From assembly GCF_000282315.2 (NCBI RefSeq), contig NZ_AKJN02000006.1, positions 1,736,001-1,800,000 of the forward strand: 64,000 nt of DNA, in the 5' to 3' direction. The translations under genes and the position numbers were made by a program. Source of the DNA: Pseudomonas sp. GM41(2012) (lineage in GTDB: Bacteria; Pseudomonadota; Gammaproteobacteria; Pseudomonadales; Pseudomonadaceae). The stretch's first letter is position 1. Every line of letters starts with the position of its first letter. Positions 9,706 through 18,293 of this stretch are shown here, piece after piece. Below the pieces are notes generated by a model. It saw only the letters and a program-made list of their open reading frames with translations. It was not told where the DNA came from and ran no database searches.

Positions 9706-10158
9706 CTATAGAGGCAGAGGCCTGTCCTGCACAACGCGTTTCATAACAAGCGTTGAGGTCAACCGTTGAACGTTGGGCAACGTCGAAAGGCTCTCATCGT
9801 AGAGCCGTTGAAACGCCGGTAAATCCTGGGTAATGACATGCAGCAGGTAGTCCGGCTCCCCGAATAACCTCTGGGCGTCGACCACTTGCGGGATATCGAC
9901 GAGCGCCGTCTCGAAGGCCTCGACAGCGTGCCTGTCGCCCTCACGAAGCGTGGCAAACACCATGGCGGAAAAGTTAAGACCCAATGCACTTGGGTCCAGT
10001 TGTGCTCTATAGCCGAGCAACACACCCGACTCTTCTAGTGCCCGTACTCGTCGATGACAAGGAGACAGACTCAGTCCCACGCGTTCGGCAAGTTCGGTGA
10101 CCGACAGGCGACCGTCCTTTTGAAGCTCAGAAAGAATCTTGCGATCAATTCTGTCCAT
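9706..10158 (-). CDS. Lrp/AsnC-family regulator
   Basis: A 150-residue regulator. The N-terminal winged HTH (MDRIDRKILSELQKDGRLSV to about residue 60) is followed by the RAM ligand-binding domain (YLLHVITQDLPAFQRLYDE). It is divergent from the LysE-type exporter gene 150 bases away, so an amino-acid-type effector controlling that exporter is likely by analogy with other Lrp-LysE pairs. Confidence 0.92.
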   Translation of the reverse strand: MDRIDRKILSELQKDGRLSVTELAERVGLSLSPCHRRVRALEESGVLLGYRAQLDPSALGLNFSAMVFATLREGDRHAVEAFETALVDIPQVVDAQRLFGEPDYLLHVITQDLPAFQRLYDESLSTLPNVQRLTSTLVMKRVVQDRPLPL

Positions 10159-10307
10159 TTAGAAGAATCTCCCATTCAGTGATGGCCGAATGACCATTTT
10201 TGAAAACAAATTCTAACAAGATTTACTTATTCTTCCTCACACACAAATTATTGTTGGAGCGGGACGATGCAAAGCGCGGTGTGTTATCTGCGGGAATGGG
10301 TAGCGCC

Positions 10308-10925
10308 ATGACCTTGAATATTTTCGTGGCCTTCTGGGCGGTGTCGATTTTGTTCGTCATCACACCAGGTGCTGACTGGGCATACGCGATTTCGGCGGGG
10401 TTGAGGGGACGGGTAGTCATACCCGCCGTGGGCGGGCTGTTGTCCGGTCACTTGCTCGCAACGGTGATTGTTGCAGGTGGTGTCGGCACGCTGGTGGCGA
10501 ACCACCCTGTTGCCTTGTCGGCACTGACCATTGCCGGATCGGGTTACATGCTGTGGCTGGGCATCAACATGCTTGCTCGCCCCGCTACACCGCACGCGGA
10601 TGATATCCAAGCATCGGGCTCCTGGAAGCGCTGGGCTATCAAGGGGCTTTGCGTGAGTGGGCTGAATCCGAAGGTGTTTCTGCTGTTCCTGGCGCTATTG
10701 CCTCAATTCACCGACGCTGCCGCTGCCTGGCCAGTGCCGATGCAGATGATTGCCCTGGGGCTCATCCACACTGTCAGTTGCGGTGTGATCTATCTGCTCG
10801 TCGGATTTGGCTCGCAGGTCGTACTGCAAGCACGTCCCGCAGCGGCCCGATTCGTCAGCCGTTTCTCCGGAGCGGCCATGATCATCATCGCCGTCGTTTT
10901 GCTCAGCGAGCAGATGCTCGGTTAA
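10308..10925 (+). CDS. LysE/RhtB-family exporter
   Basis: A 205-residue inner-membrane protein with about six hydrophobic segments. The N-terminus MTLNIFVAFWAVSILFVITPGADW has the TPGP-like TPGAD turn of the family. ATG 10308 matches the usual family N-terminus; starts at 10200 or 10296 would add a polar extension. It is the first gene of a plus-strand operon with panB and a MaoC gene. The substrate is unknown. Confidence 0.87.
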   Translation: MTLNIFVAFWAVSILFVITPGADWAYAISAGLRGRVVIPAVGGLLSGHLLATVIVAGGVGTLVANHPVALSALTIAGSGYMLWLGINMLARPATPHADDIQASGSWKRWAIKGLCVSGLNPKVFLLFLALLPQFTDAAAAWPVPMQMIALGLIHTVSCGVIYLLVGFGSQVVLQARPAAARFVSRFSGAAMIIIAVVLLSEQMLG

Positions 10926-10949
10926 TTCATTTTTCAGCGAGACAACCTC

Positions 10950-11783
10950 ATGAGCGATCAGCCTTCCCCGTATGACAACACCAAACCGACGACACGAGTC
11001 CGAATCCCGCATCTGAAGCAGATGAAAATTGAAGGCCAGAAATGGGCCATGCTTACCGCGTATGACATGTACAGCGCCGCAATTTTCGAAGAGGCCGGTA
11101 TACCCGTCCTGCTGGTGGGCGACTCCGCGTCCAACAATGTCTACGGCAATGACTCCACGTTATCCGTCACCGTAGACGAACTGATTCCTCTGGTTCGTGC
11201 CGTCAGCCGTTCGACACGGCGGGCGCTGGTGATTGCCGACCTGCCTTTCGGCTCTTATCAAGCATCGGCGGAGCAATGCTTCCACACGGCCGTGCGATTC
11301 ATGAAAGAGGCCGGTGCGCATGCGGTCAAGCTCGAAGGCGGCATCGAAATGCTGCCTCAGGTCGAGAAGCTTGTTAGCTCAGGCATACCTGTCATGGTGC
11401 ACATTGGCTTCACACCTCAGATGGAACATCAACTGGGTGGCTACCGCGTCCAGGGCCGGGGCGAAGATGCACAGCGTCTGATAGACAGTGCCAAGGCATT
11501 TGAAACAGCAGGCGCATTCGCTATTTTGATTGAGATGGTGCCGGGGGATGTGGGACGAGCAATCACTGAAGCCGTTTCAATTCCTACCGTCGGGATTGGC
11601 GCGGGTAACCAATGCGATGCCCAAGTGCTGGTGTGGCAGGACATGGCAGGGCTGCGCACTGGTCGCCTACCGCGCTTCGTCAAACAGTACGCCGACCTTC
11701 GTTCGGTACTTCACACGGCAGCGAGCGACTTTGCACGCGAAGTCGGTGAAGGGACATTTCCAAGTCCTGAACATACGTTTTAA
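10950..11783 (+). CDS. panB: 3-methyl-2-oxobutanoate hydroxymethyltransferase (PanB paralogue)
   Basis: A 277-residue TIM-barrel enzyme that would transfer a hydroxymethyl group from 5,10-methylene-THF to alpha-ketoisovalerate. Family signatures include [37 protein letters not shown] and the [20 protein letters not shown] segment. No panC follows, unlike the usual pantothenate locus, so this is probably a second copy with a specialised role. The gap to the exporter gene is 24 bases. Confidence 0.9.
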   Translation: MSDQPSPYDNTKPTTRVRIPHLKQMKIEGQKWAMLTAYDMYSAAIFEEAGIPVLLVGDSASNNVYGNDSTLSVTVDELIPLVRAVSRSTRRALVIADLPFGSYQASAEQCFHTAVRFMKEAGAHAVKLEGGIEMLPQVEKLVSSGIPVMVHIGFTPQMEHQLGGYRVQGRGEDAQRLIDSAKAFETAGAFAILIEMVPGDVGRAITEAVSIPTVGIGAGNQCDAQVLVWQDMAGLRTGRLPRFVKQYADLRSVLHTAASDFAREVGEGTFPSPEHTF

Positions 11784-11814
11784 CCGTCCACCCTCATCAA
11801 TCCATGGAGCCTTT

Positions 11815-12300
11815 ATGAAGAGTCCGAGACAACGTGCCGCCGAAGGCCTCCAGGTCGGTGACCGGTTCACGATAGCCCGCTGTTTCTCAGATGACGATAT
11901 TCGACAATTCGCGCAGGTTTCCCGCGACTACAACCCGGTCCATTGCGACGCACGCTATGCACAGCTGCGTAAGTTCAAGGCACCCATTGCCCATGGACTT
12001 CTGACAGCCAGTTTAGTGACGGAGATTGGCGGGCAAATCGGTTGGCTGGCAACCGGAATGAATTTCGTGTTCAAGCGACCGGTTTACGCAGGAGAACAGA
12101 TCACCTGCCACTGGCTCATCACTGACATCGACGAACGCGGCCACGCTAAAGCCGAAGTCAGGATAATGAATGCAGAAGGCATCACTGTGATGGAGGCAAC
12201 AACTTCTGGTGTGCTACCTGGAACTGAAGAGCGTGAATGCCTCAAGCTGATGCTGTCTGAAGGGGCCCCCACCAACGGTGCTGCCAAATCCATGAATTGA
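11815..12300 (+). CDS. MaoC-like hydratase, hot-dog fold
   Basis: A 161-residue protein of the (R)-specific enoyl-CoA hydratase/MaoC type. The hydratase motif appears as SRDYNPVHCD...APIAHGLLTAS, with the Asp and His positions expected for catalysis. GGAG precedes the ATG at 11815; the same frame is open back to 11530 inside panB, but that region is shadow. It is the last gene of the LysE-PanB-MaoC operon. Confidence 0.85.
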   Translation: MKSPRQRAAEGLQVGDRFTIARCFSDDDIRQFAQVSRDYNPVHCDARYAQLRKFKAPIAHGLLTASLVTEIGGQIGWLATGMNFVFKRPVYAGEQITCHWLITDIDERGHAKAEVRIMNAEGITVMEATTSGVLPGTEERECLKLMLSEGAPTNGAAKSMN

Positions 12301-12425
12301 TGGCTTAGAAAATGGCTCGCTGAATTGAGGCGTCCTTGCCCCGTTGTCACGATTTTATGCAGCCTTTAGCGTTCTGAACCGAATATTCAATGCCTCCACC
12401 GGCAACGCAAAAATGGCGCAAAAAT

Positions 12426-12475
12426 GGGACAGATTTATTTTTGTGCGTAATTGCACAAGAAAATAGATTCGCCCC
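12426..12475. repeat. Imperfect 50-bp palindrome, possible REP/transposase-end remnant
   Basis: A central GTGC/GCAC stem around GTAATT is flanked by imperfect arms: GGGACAGATTTATTTT on the left and AAAATAGATTCGCCCC on the right. The left arm resembles sequences I associate with REP-associated tyrosine transposase genes in proteobacteria, but no transposase is present here. It lies just after the stop of the small lipoprotein gene at 12486 (minus) and could also act as its transcription end. Confidence 0.4.
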
Positions 12476-12485
12476 TCCACGATTA

Positions 12486-12689
12486 TTAAGGCTGAACACC
12501 CTTAATTTTCTCCAAGCGCAATGGATAACCATTTGCTGGTTGTACCACCGTCTCGCTTTCGACAGTCTGGATAACACGCCCCTCCGCATCCTTAGTTACC
12601 GCAACGGTCTTGCTATAGGTACTCTGGACAACGCAGCCATTCATGGTCAACATGAGGAAAATCATAGTTAGTACTTTATTATTTTTCAT
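12486..12689 (-). CDS. Small exported protein, possible lipoprotein
   Basis: A 67-residue protein starting MKNNKVLTMIFLMLTMNGC. The hydrophobic N-terminus ends in a cysteine with Gly before it, a weak lipobox. The rest (KTVAVTKDAEGRVIQTVESETVVQP) looks like a beta-strand-rich small lipoprotein domain. GGAG precedes the ATG. Family unknown. It sits 41 bases after the DUF6232-like gene on the same strand. Confidence 0.6.
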   Translation of the reverse strand: MKNNKVLTMIFLMLTMNGCVVQSTYSKTVAVTKDAEGRVIQTVESETVVQPANGYPLRLEKIKGVQP

Positions 12690-12730
12690 GTGGAAGCTCC
12701 TTTCCTGGTTATGTTTGATACTTATAAAAC

Positions 12731-13129
12731 TCAGCCCCTGTATACAATGGCATCGTTCAGCGCCTTTTCTACGAGAATAATTTCTTGTTTTTCATTGCTT
12801 CTCAGCACTGCATTTTCGCCGGACGAGATTGTTAACACGACTCTATATTCAGAATTCTTTTTTATACGAGTTAACAAGTAAATACCTGCAACCATTAGAG
12901 CAATTGGTTGCAAATAATAAATTGGACGGCCTTTAAAGGCGATGAGAAAAAGCACCCAAACAATCCCTCCTATGGCAATAAGCGCCGGAGCAGTGTACGA
13001 GAAAGTTGTATCGACTTCGATTACTCTAACAGAGTTTACAGACGACAAAGCGTCGGTCTGATTATTGACGATAAATCTGACGCTGGTGACTTTTATATTG
13101 TCACTCTCATAGAAAGTCTTTTCGTCCAT
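12731..13129 (-). CDS. Small membrane protein, DUF6232-like
   Basis: A 132-residue protein. The N-terminal 45 residues (MDEKTFYESDNIKVTSVRFIVNNQTD) form a soluble domain. Two membrane segments follow (about residues 46-64 and 70-86), and a soluble C-terminal strand-rich part. The arrangement resembles DUF6232 proteins; this is recall, not a search. No function is known. GGAG precedes the ATG. Confidence 0.6.
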   Translation of the reverse strand: MDEKTFYESDNIKVTSVRFIVNNQTDALSSVNSVRVIEVDTTFSYTAPALIAIGGIVWVLFLIAFKGRPIYYLQPIALMVAGIYLLTRIKKNSEYRVVLTISSGENAVLRSNEKQEIILVEKALNDAIVYRG

Positions 13130-13460
13130 GAGTCACTCCCAGCCTTCTTATTGTTGTTAGGCGACATACATTGTCGCGCTTGCTAACGATACGATATCGC
13201 ATACTACATGCCATAATTTCTCGATCAGCTCAGGCTGCAAACGAAGCATAGCTACTAATTTTCCATTGGGTTATCCACTGCCGAAATTGGCCGATTTCTG
13301 CCTTTCACGACGGGCATTGATCGGCCAAAAGCAGTCCTGCGAGTCGCTTGTTAACCAACGCCTGTAAATGACCTCGCTTGAATGTCAGCCTTGGCTCAGA
13401 TAGCGACTTGGCCCAAGCTGCGAGCCTTTGACTTAACCGGCGAAAAGGACACGCAGAAAC
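13130..13460. other. Intergenic region with a dispersed repeat
   Basis: About 330 bases with no gene seen between two minus-strand genes. It contains one copy of a 25-bp dispersed motif (13287-13311) that recurs elsewhere in the window, and further TTGGCC/GGCCAA words around 13315-13335. Base composition is more AT-rich near 13190-13270. Confidence 0.5.
13287..13311 (-). repeat. Dispersed intergenic motif, copy 1
   Basis: The word TTGGCCGATTTCTGCCT followed by TTCACGAC. Close copies in the opposite orientation are at 20101-20125 and 33239-33259. All three lie between genes. Similar words are scattered in many Pseudomonas genomes, to my recollection. Confidence 0.6.
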
Positions 13461-14207
13461 TCAACCGCGCACCAGGTAGGCTCCTGACGGAACCCGATCT
13501 CGCAGCTTCTTGCATTTGCCGGGTTTTGGCTGATGCCCGGGCGGGCGATCAGGAAACCAGATTCGGCATTTACCCGGAGGCGGCCAATGGCCGCGGGGAA
13601 TCCCGACCTCATCGTACGTGGGCTCTGGCGCGACGGAAGCCACTGGCAATTCTCCTTCGGGCCCTGGCCCGCCAGCCGTCGGCGAATCCGATACCCTCTC
13701 TGCCTGTGCGCTAGCGAAGTTGCCAGCGTTGGCTTGTTCAGCAGCGGCCATTTCTGCTTCACGGCGCTTTTGAACCTCCTCTTTGAGCCCCTCCTGTACT
13801 GCGACCTGGTCCTCTTTGGCGTTGGGTGAGGTACTCGAAGCCTTGGCGTGCTGCGCCGCCTGGATCAATTGGAAGTTGCGGTTGCGTAACTCGACGTTGC
13901 GACCAACCCGCATGTTCGAGCGCGCCGCCAACGTTTCAGCCTGCTCGTACTGCCCCTGCTGAAGACGCAACACACCAAGGTAATGCAGCGTCGCGGGATT
14001 GTTCGGCTGGATATGCAGGGCACGCTCCAGCGTGGCAGCTGCTTGGTCCAACTGGCCATTTTCATACTGCCGCGAGGCGGTTTCGATTAGCGTGGTTGAT
14101 GCGCTGTTACTTTGCGAGGGCGCCTTTCGCTCGGCTGCAACCGAGCAAAGCGACGCGACGGCGCAGAACGCCAGGATGAGACCCGGCAGAAAACTCTTGG
14201 TTGGCAT
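13461..14207 (-). CDS. Secreted TPR-repeat protein
   Basis: A 248-residue protein with a signal peptide (to about SVAA, residue 25). Tetratricopeptide repeats span residues 40-105 (ETASRQYENGQLDQAAATLERALHIQPNN and a second unit). A charged, coiled-coil-like QKRREAEMAAAEQ segment follows. A Pro-rich tail has two PGKC motifs (PPPGKCRIWFP and PKPGKCKKL). An in-frame stop lies 24 bases before the ATG, fixing the start, but the ribosome site is poor. Periplasmic or envelope role inferred; function unknown. Confidence 0.75.
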   Translation of the reverse strand: MPTKSFLPGLILAFCAVASLCSVAAERKAPSQSNSASTTLIETASRQYENGQLDQAAATLERALHIQPNNPATLHYLGVLRLQQGQYEQAETLAARSNMRVGRNVELRNRNFQLIQAAQHAKASSTSPNAKEDQVAVQEGLKEEVQKRREAEMAAAEQANAGNFASAQAERVSDSPTAGGPGPEGELPVASVAPEPTYDEVGIPRGHWPPPGKCRIWFPDRPPGHQPKPGKCKKLRDRVPSGAYLVRG

Positions 14208-14352
14208 CAGGGGGCGGACTCGGCGGATCTAGGACGGCACTGCCGTAAAGCAGGCCACCAGCGCTGCTCGGCGTCGCCGATACAGGGCCCCTGTTGACCT
14301 GGCCATTACCCCGAAGTTCCCGCTGCAACGGGCCCATCGGCACCGGATCTTC

Positions 14353-15309
14353 TCATGCGGATTGTCTTCGCCAAGTGCCGGGTGATGTGCCGAACTGGCG
14401 CTTGAATGCGCGACTGAACGCAGCTTCGGATTCATAGCCCACTGCAAAGCCGATTTGCGCCACATTCCCGCGACCTTCGCGCAAGTGTTGAGCCGCCACG
14501 TGCATACGCCAGAGCGTCAGGTATTGCATCGGTGGCTGTCCGACCAATGCCGTGAATCGCTCCGCGAATACCGAGCGCGACATGCCCACTTCAAGCGCCA
14601 GGGCTTCTGCCGTCCAGCCCTCGGTTGGGCGAGCATGGAGCAACGCCAGTGCGCGCCCGATATGCGGATCTCGCAAACCCGCCAGCCACCCGCGCCGTTC
14701 AGCGGGGAGGTTCGCGACATACTGGCTGACGGCTTCGACGAACAACAATTCGGATAGCTTGGCGATGACCGTTGTCGAGCCGACGCGCCCCGCCGCGATC
14801 TCACTGACAGCGAAACGGAATGAGCTTTCAATCCAGGCCCCCGAAGCCGTCGCGCGGACATCTAGTTTCAATAAGGATGGCAGCGACGAAAGCAACGGGC
14901 TGAACGGTGTTTCAGAGCCGAGGAATCCGCACAATAACTGTGTGGCCTCGCCGCCTCCGCCGTACTTGATACGTGAAATGCCGCCGACTTCCGGCGGCTG
15001 AATAACTTCGCGCGCCGACATGGGCGCAATGCTCAGATCACTGCCAAAAGTATGAACGTCATTGCGAGGCAACAGAATGAGTTCGCCTGCCCGCACATCG
15101 AGGGTGGCGCCGTCGTCGATTCGCAATTGCATGTGCCCCGCCGCGACAAAATGCGACGCAATGACATGTCGAGGTGCCGCCAGGAACGGTTTGCAATCGT
15201 CTGCAGAAATTCTTCCGCTGATGCACCAAGGCGCAGTGAGCTCCGCCTCGAGGAAAACCCCTCCAGACAGCCGAATCACACGCAAGACATCAGAAAGCGC
15301 ATCCAACAA
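14353..15309 (-). CDS. AraC-family regulator with cupin-type sensor domain
   Basis: A 318-residue regulator. The first 180 residues form a cupin-like AraC_binding_6 type domain (APRHVIASHFVAAGHMQLRIDDG, LILLPRNDVHTFG). The C-terminal 100 residues carry the two AraC HTH units (LALEVGMSRSVFAERF and IGFAVGYESEAAFSRAFKRQFG). It is divergent from the diiron protein gene, 200 bases away, and probably controls it. Confidence 0.92.
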   Translation of the reverse strand: MLDALSDVLRVIRLSGGVFLEAELTAPWCISGRISADDCKPFLAAPRHVIASHFVAAGHMQLRIDDGATLDVRAGELILLPRNDVHTFGSDLSIAPMSAREVIQPPEVGGISRIKYGGGGEATQLLCGFLGSETPFSPLLSSLPSLLKLDVRATASGAWIESSFRFAVSEIAAGRVGSTTVIAKLSELLFVEAVSQYVANLPAERRGWLAGLRDPHIGRALALLHARPTEGWTAEALALEVGMSRSVFAERFTALVGQPPMQYLTLWRMHVAAQHLREGRGNVAQIGFAVGYESEAAFSRAFKRQFGTSPGTWRRQSA

Positions 15310-15506
15310 CTGCCAGCCCTCCTTTCCGGAGTCCGGAGCATGTAATCAGGCGCACTGGTCATTCGCCGCCTGAACTGCGAGGCCTAGATTAGCACCAACG
15401 TGGACTCAGTGATCGAGACGCTCCCCAGACGCTTCACCAATGGTCATTGCCCCGCGTTAACCGTAATTGGCCCATTCCAACTCGACCACGGAAGCCGGAG
15501 ATCAAT

Positions 15507-16460
15507 ATGAACACCGCAGCTACCCTACCCCGCCCGGATTCGGGCAACGCCGCCCGTTATGCTCAAATCGTCAGATCATCCAAGAAAGCGGAATGGCAGA
15601 TCGATCGCGATTTGCTACAGGACCGTAGCTTCGACTTCTCGCGAAAATTCTTGCCCGACGGACTATCGCAGATCGACCGCCTGACCTTTCTCGCCGCGGA
15701 CGAGGCGCGCCTGCTCAGCCAGATTCAGGGCCGAACCTATGCGTATATCTTTGGCCTGGTCGAGCGTTTTATCAGTGCCAAAATGCTCGATCAAGGCCGG
15801 GCCCATGTGTTTGACGATCAGCTCGCACTTGAAGCGCTGGTGCGCTTTTCCAACGACGAGATCAAGCATCAAGAGCTGTTCCGGCGCATTGAGACGATGA
15901 TCAGTTCGCAATTACCGGCGGGATATCGTCAGGTTGCCGATCCAAACGATGTGGCGCACGCGGTACTGGCGGCCAGCACCTGGTCGGTGCTGGCGCTGAC
16001 CTGTCATATCGAGCTGTTTGTTCAGACGCACTACGTGCAAAGCATCGCCCCGCGCGAGGAGTTGTGCCCACTCTTCAGGGATGTCTTCAAATTTCACTGG
16101 AAGGATGAAAGCCGGCACGTCGTACTCGATGAACTGGAGTGGGAGGCGGAGCACGCGAAACTCTCCCCGGCCGACCGCGACCAGGCAGTGAACGATCTGA
16201 TTGCGCTGGTGGCCGCCGTCGACGCAATCCTGCAGGCACAATCGGCATCCGATGCCGACTACTTCATTCGAATTGCTTCGCGATCGTTCAGTGTCGATGA
16301 GACAGCGCAAATCAACGCCTCCGTGCTGAGCGCCTACCGCTGGCAATACATCATCTCGGGCGTGCAGCACCCACACTTTGGCCGGCTGCTTACGCGCATG
16401 ACAACACCTGCACAGATGTCCAGGATTCAGACCGCACTGGCGCCCATCATGAGCAATTGA
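15507..16460 (+). CDS. AurF-like ferritin-fold diiron protein
   Basis: A 317-residue, mostly helical protein. Potential iron ligands occur with AurF-like spacing: Glu86 (GLVERFI), Glu118 and His121 (DEIKH), Glu169 (HIEL), His197, Glu201 and His204 (HWKDESRH). AurF oxidises an aryl amine to a nitro group, and relatives do other oxygenations, so the substrate here is open. The start at 15507 has GGAG at good spacing; an in-frame start at 15447 lacks one. It is divergent from AraC and followed by a MAPEG gene. Confidence 0.75.
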   Translation: MNTAATLPRPDSGNAARYAQIVRSSKKAEWQIDRDLLQDRSFDFSRKFLPDGLSQIDRLTFLAADEARLLSQIQGRTYAYIFGLVERFISAKMLDQGRAHVFDDQLALEALVRFSNDEIKHQELFRRIETMISSQLPAGYRQVADPNDVAHAVLAASTWSVLALTCHIELFVQTHYVQSIAPREELCPLFRDVFKFHWKDESRHVVLDELEWEAEHAKLSPADRDQAVNDLIALVAAVDAILQAQSASDADYFIRIASRSFSVDETAQINASVLSAYRWQYIISGVQHPHFGRLLTRMTTPAQMSRIQTALAPIMSN

Positions 16461-16541
16461 TCGACAGGGGGCGACCGACCGCGCGTCGGTCGCACGACAG
16501 TGGGATGACGTACTGAAAATGATTGATTGAGGATGGCAGCC

Positions 16542-16976
16542 ATGACGATTCCGATGTGGATGCTGCTTGGATTTGCGACCTGGACTTTACTGTTATTGAT
16601 GGCAACCGTCGGGGTGTATCGCTGGGTCAGAATCCTGTTCTCGAATGTTCCGATTGCTTCTTTCCGAAGCGATCAGCTCGAAGGCGAGGATTGGTATCGG
16701 CGCGGGACACGAGCACACGCAAACTGTGTGGAAAATCTGCCTGTCTTTGGCGTCATCGTGTTGGTGATTTCAGCCCTTGGTGTCGACGGCCTTGCAGTGA
16801 GCTACTTGTCCATAATCGTCCTGATCGCTCGCGTGTGCCAGTCGCTGGTTCACGTATCCCATGTGCAAACCGATACGTTCGTGGCAGTTCGATTTGCCTT
16901 CTTTTGCGTGCAGTTGGTCTGTTTTCTCGCACTCATTGTGATAGCCGCTTGTTACGGCGCATGGATACTCAAATAG
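16542..16976 (+). CDS. MAPEG-family membrane protein
   Basis: A 144-residue protein with four hydrophobic helices. The segment RRGTRAHANCVENLPVFGVIVLV near residues 50-72 is the signature of the MAPEG family (glutathione-dependent membrane enzymes). The ATG at 16542 is chosen for the GAGG about ten bases upstream; TTG 16527 and ATG 16533 are in the same frame. It lies 81 bases after the diiron gene and may share its transcript. Confidence 0.82.
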   Translation: MTIPMWMLLGFATWTLLLLMATVGVYRWVRILFSNVPIASFRSDQLEGEDWYRRGTRAHANCVENLPVFGVIVLVISALGVDGLAVSYLSIIVLIARVCQSLVHVSHVQTDTFVAVRFAFFCVQLVCFLALIVIAACYGAWILK

Positions 16977-17162
16977 AGGGACGAATACAGGCCTGGTACT
17001 GCCAATCAACATTTCGCCAGAAGCAGACATTCAACGCTTAATTGTGAACCTCGCCTACACCTTTCATCCGATCATTACTGTTTCTCAATAGCCTCCAACT
17101 ACGCTCCTCAAGTGGTACGAGGTCGCCTACGAACTCCGGCGGCCTGCACAACAGGAGAAAAG

Positions 17163-17981
17163 ATGTTGCAAATCCATCTGCGACTAACGTTGTTTTCCGC
17201 CATTTTGTGCACTGCAAATAGCAGCCTGGTCATTGCCGACGACTCCGCGGAACTGGCTAAAAAAGCTTTGAATCCCGTCGCCGCGATGTACAGCCTTCCG
17301 GTGCAATACAACTGGGATCAAAAAATGGGGCCGGCCGGTGACGGCATGCACAGCGTCACAAACATTCAGCCCGTACTACCCTTTCGGTTGAACGACGATT
17401 GGAACCTGATCTCGCGCACGATCCTTCCGGTGATCGACCAGCACGGCCTGGCGCCGAATGGCGCGGCCGATAAATCCGGAATAGGCGATATCACCCAGAG
17501 CTTTTTCTTTTCGCCGACCAAACCTACTGAAAGTGGCTGGATACTTGGCGTTGGCCCGGCGCTGCTAATTCCTACCGGCAGCAATAAATTACTCAGCAGC
17601 AAACAGTGGGGTCTCGGGCCGACGGCGGTCGCGCTGAAACAATCCAACGGCTGGACCCGTGGCATTCTGGCTAACCATATATGGGGGCTAGACGGCAGTC
17701 CGCCGGACGACAAAGAGAAGGTCAATCAAACCTTCCTGCAACCGTTTTTCTCGTACACCACCAAGACTTACACCACGTTCGGGATCAACACCGAATCGAC
17801 CTATGACTGGCAAACCCGCGAATGGGCAGTGCCGGTCAATCTGACAGTCACCCAGCTTCTGAAAATCGGTGGCCAACCGTTGACGATCCAGGCCGGCCCA
17901 CGCTACTGGGTCGATAGCCCGGACGATGGCGCAGAAGGCTGGGGTTTTCGTGTGGCGGTGACGTTGTTGTTTCCCAAGTAA
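17163..17981 (+). CDS. Outer-membrane channel-like protein (transporter/MetA-type barrel)
   Basis: A 272-residue protein with a signal peptide (to about VIADD) and then alternating amphipathic strands, ending in the aromatic-rich strand GFRVAVTLLFPK typical of outer-membrane barrels. Phrases such as DWNLISRTILPVI and GPALLIPTGS are common in the 'transporter' family near catabolic genes. GGAG precedes the ATG at 17163. The next gene is an arylsulfatase. Confidence 0.7.
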   Translation: MLQIHLRLTLFSAILCTANSSLVIADDSAELAKKALNPVAAMYSLPVQYNWDQKMGPAGDGMHSVTNIQPVLPFRLNDDWNLISRTILPVIDQHGLAPNGAADKSGIGDITQSFFFSPTKPTESGWILGVGPALLIPTGSNKLLSSKQWGLGPTAVALKQSNGWTRGILANHIWGLDGSPPDDKEKVNQTFLQPFFSYTTKTYTTFGINTESTYDWQTREWAVPVNLTVTQLLKIGGQPLTIQAGPRYWVDSPDDGAEGWGFRVAVTLLFPK

Positions 17982-18293
17982 AAACCCGGTTCAAGGCTAT
18001 AACCATCTGAACATGTAGCGTGCGTGTTACAGCTCCATGCCAAGCCGAACGTGTGGCCCGACATAAACGACGAATGACACTCAAATAAACCGCCTGCCTC
18101 AAGCGCAACGAAAACACCGTACTAGGCTTTCACGGGTACCTGGAACGGTAAGTGAGGTTCAATCCTGTCGTTAAAAGGTTTCCTCGAACCGTCCAGGCTA
18201 AAAGTTGGGGGGTTACTCACGAAGGTCATTGTTGTTTTGCCCACTTTGTTTGTGTGGCCCCAACAAGGATCAGAACTTGAGAAGGAAACCCGC
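17982..18293. other. Intergenic region before the arylsulfatase gene
   Basis: About 310 bases with no supported gene. It must hold the arylsulfatase promoter, but no clear -35/-10 pair could be picked out with confidence. A GAGAAGGAAA stretch right before 18294 serves as ribosome site. Confidence 0.4.

Noticed and set aside
14107..14343. 78-residue minus-strand frame before the TPR gene
   Set aside because: It overlaps the TPR gene start in another frame. The first 45 residues look somewhat protein-like (Pro/Gly-rich), so a gene remnant is possible, but nothing supports it beyond that.
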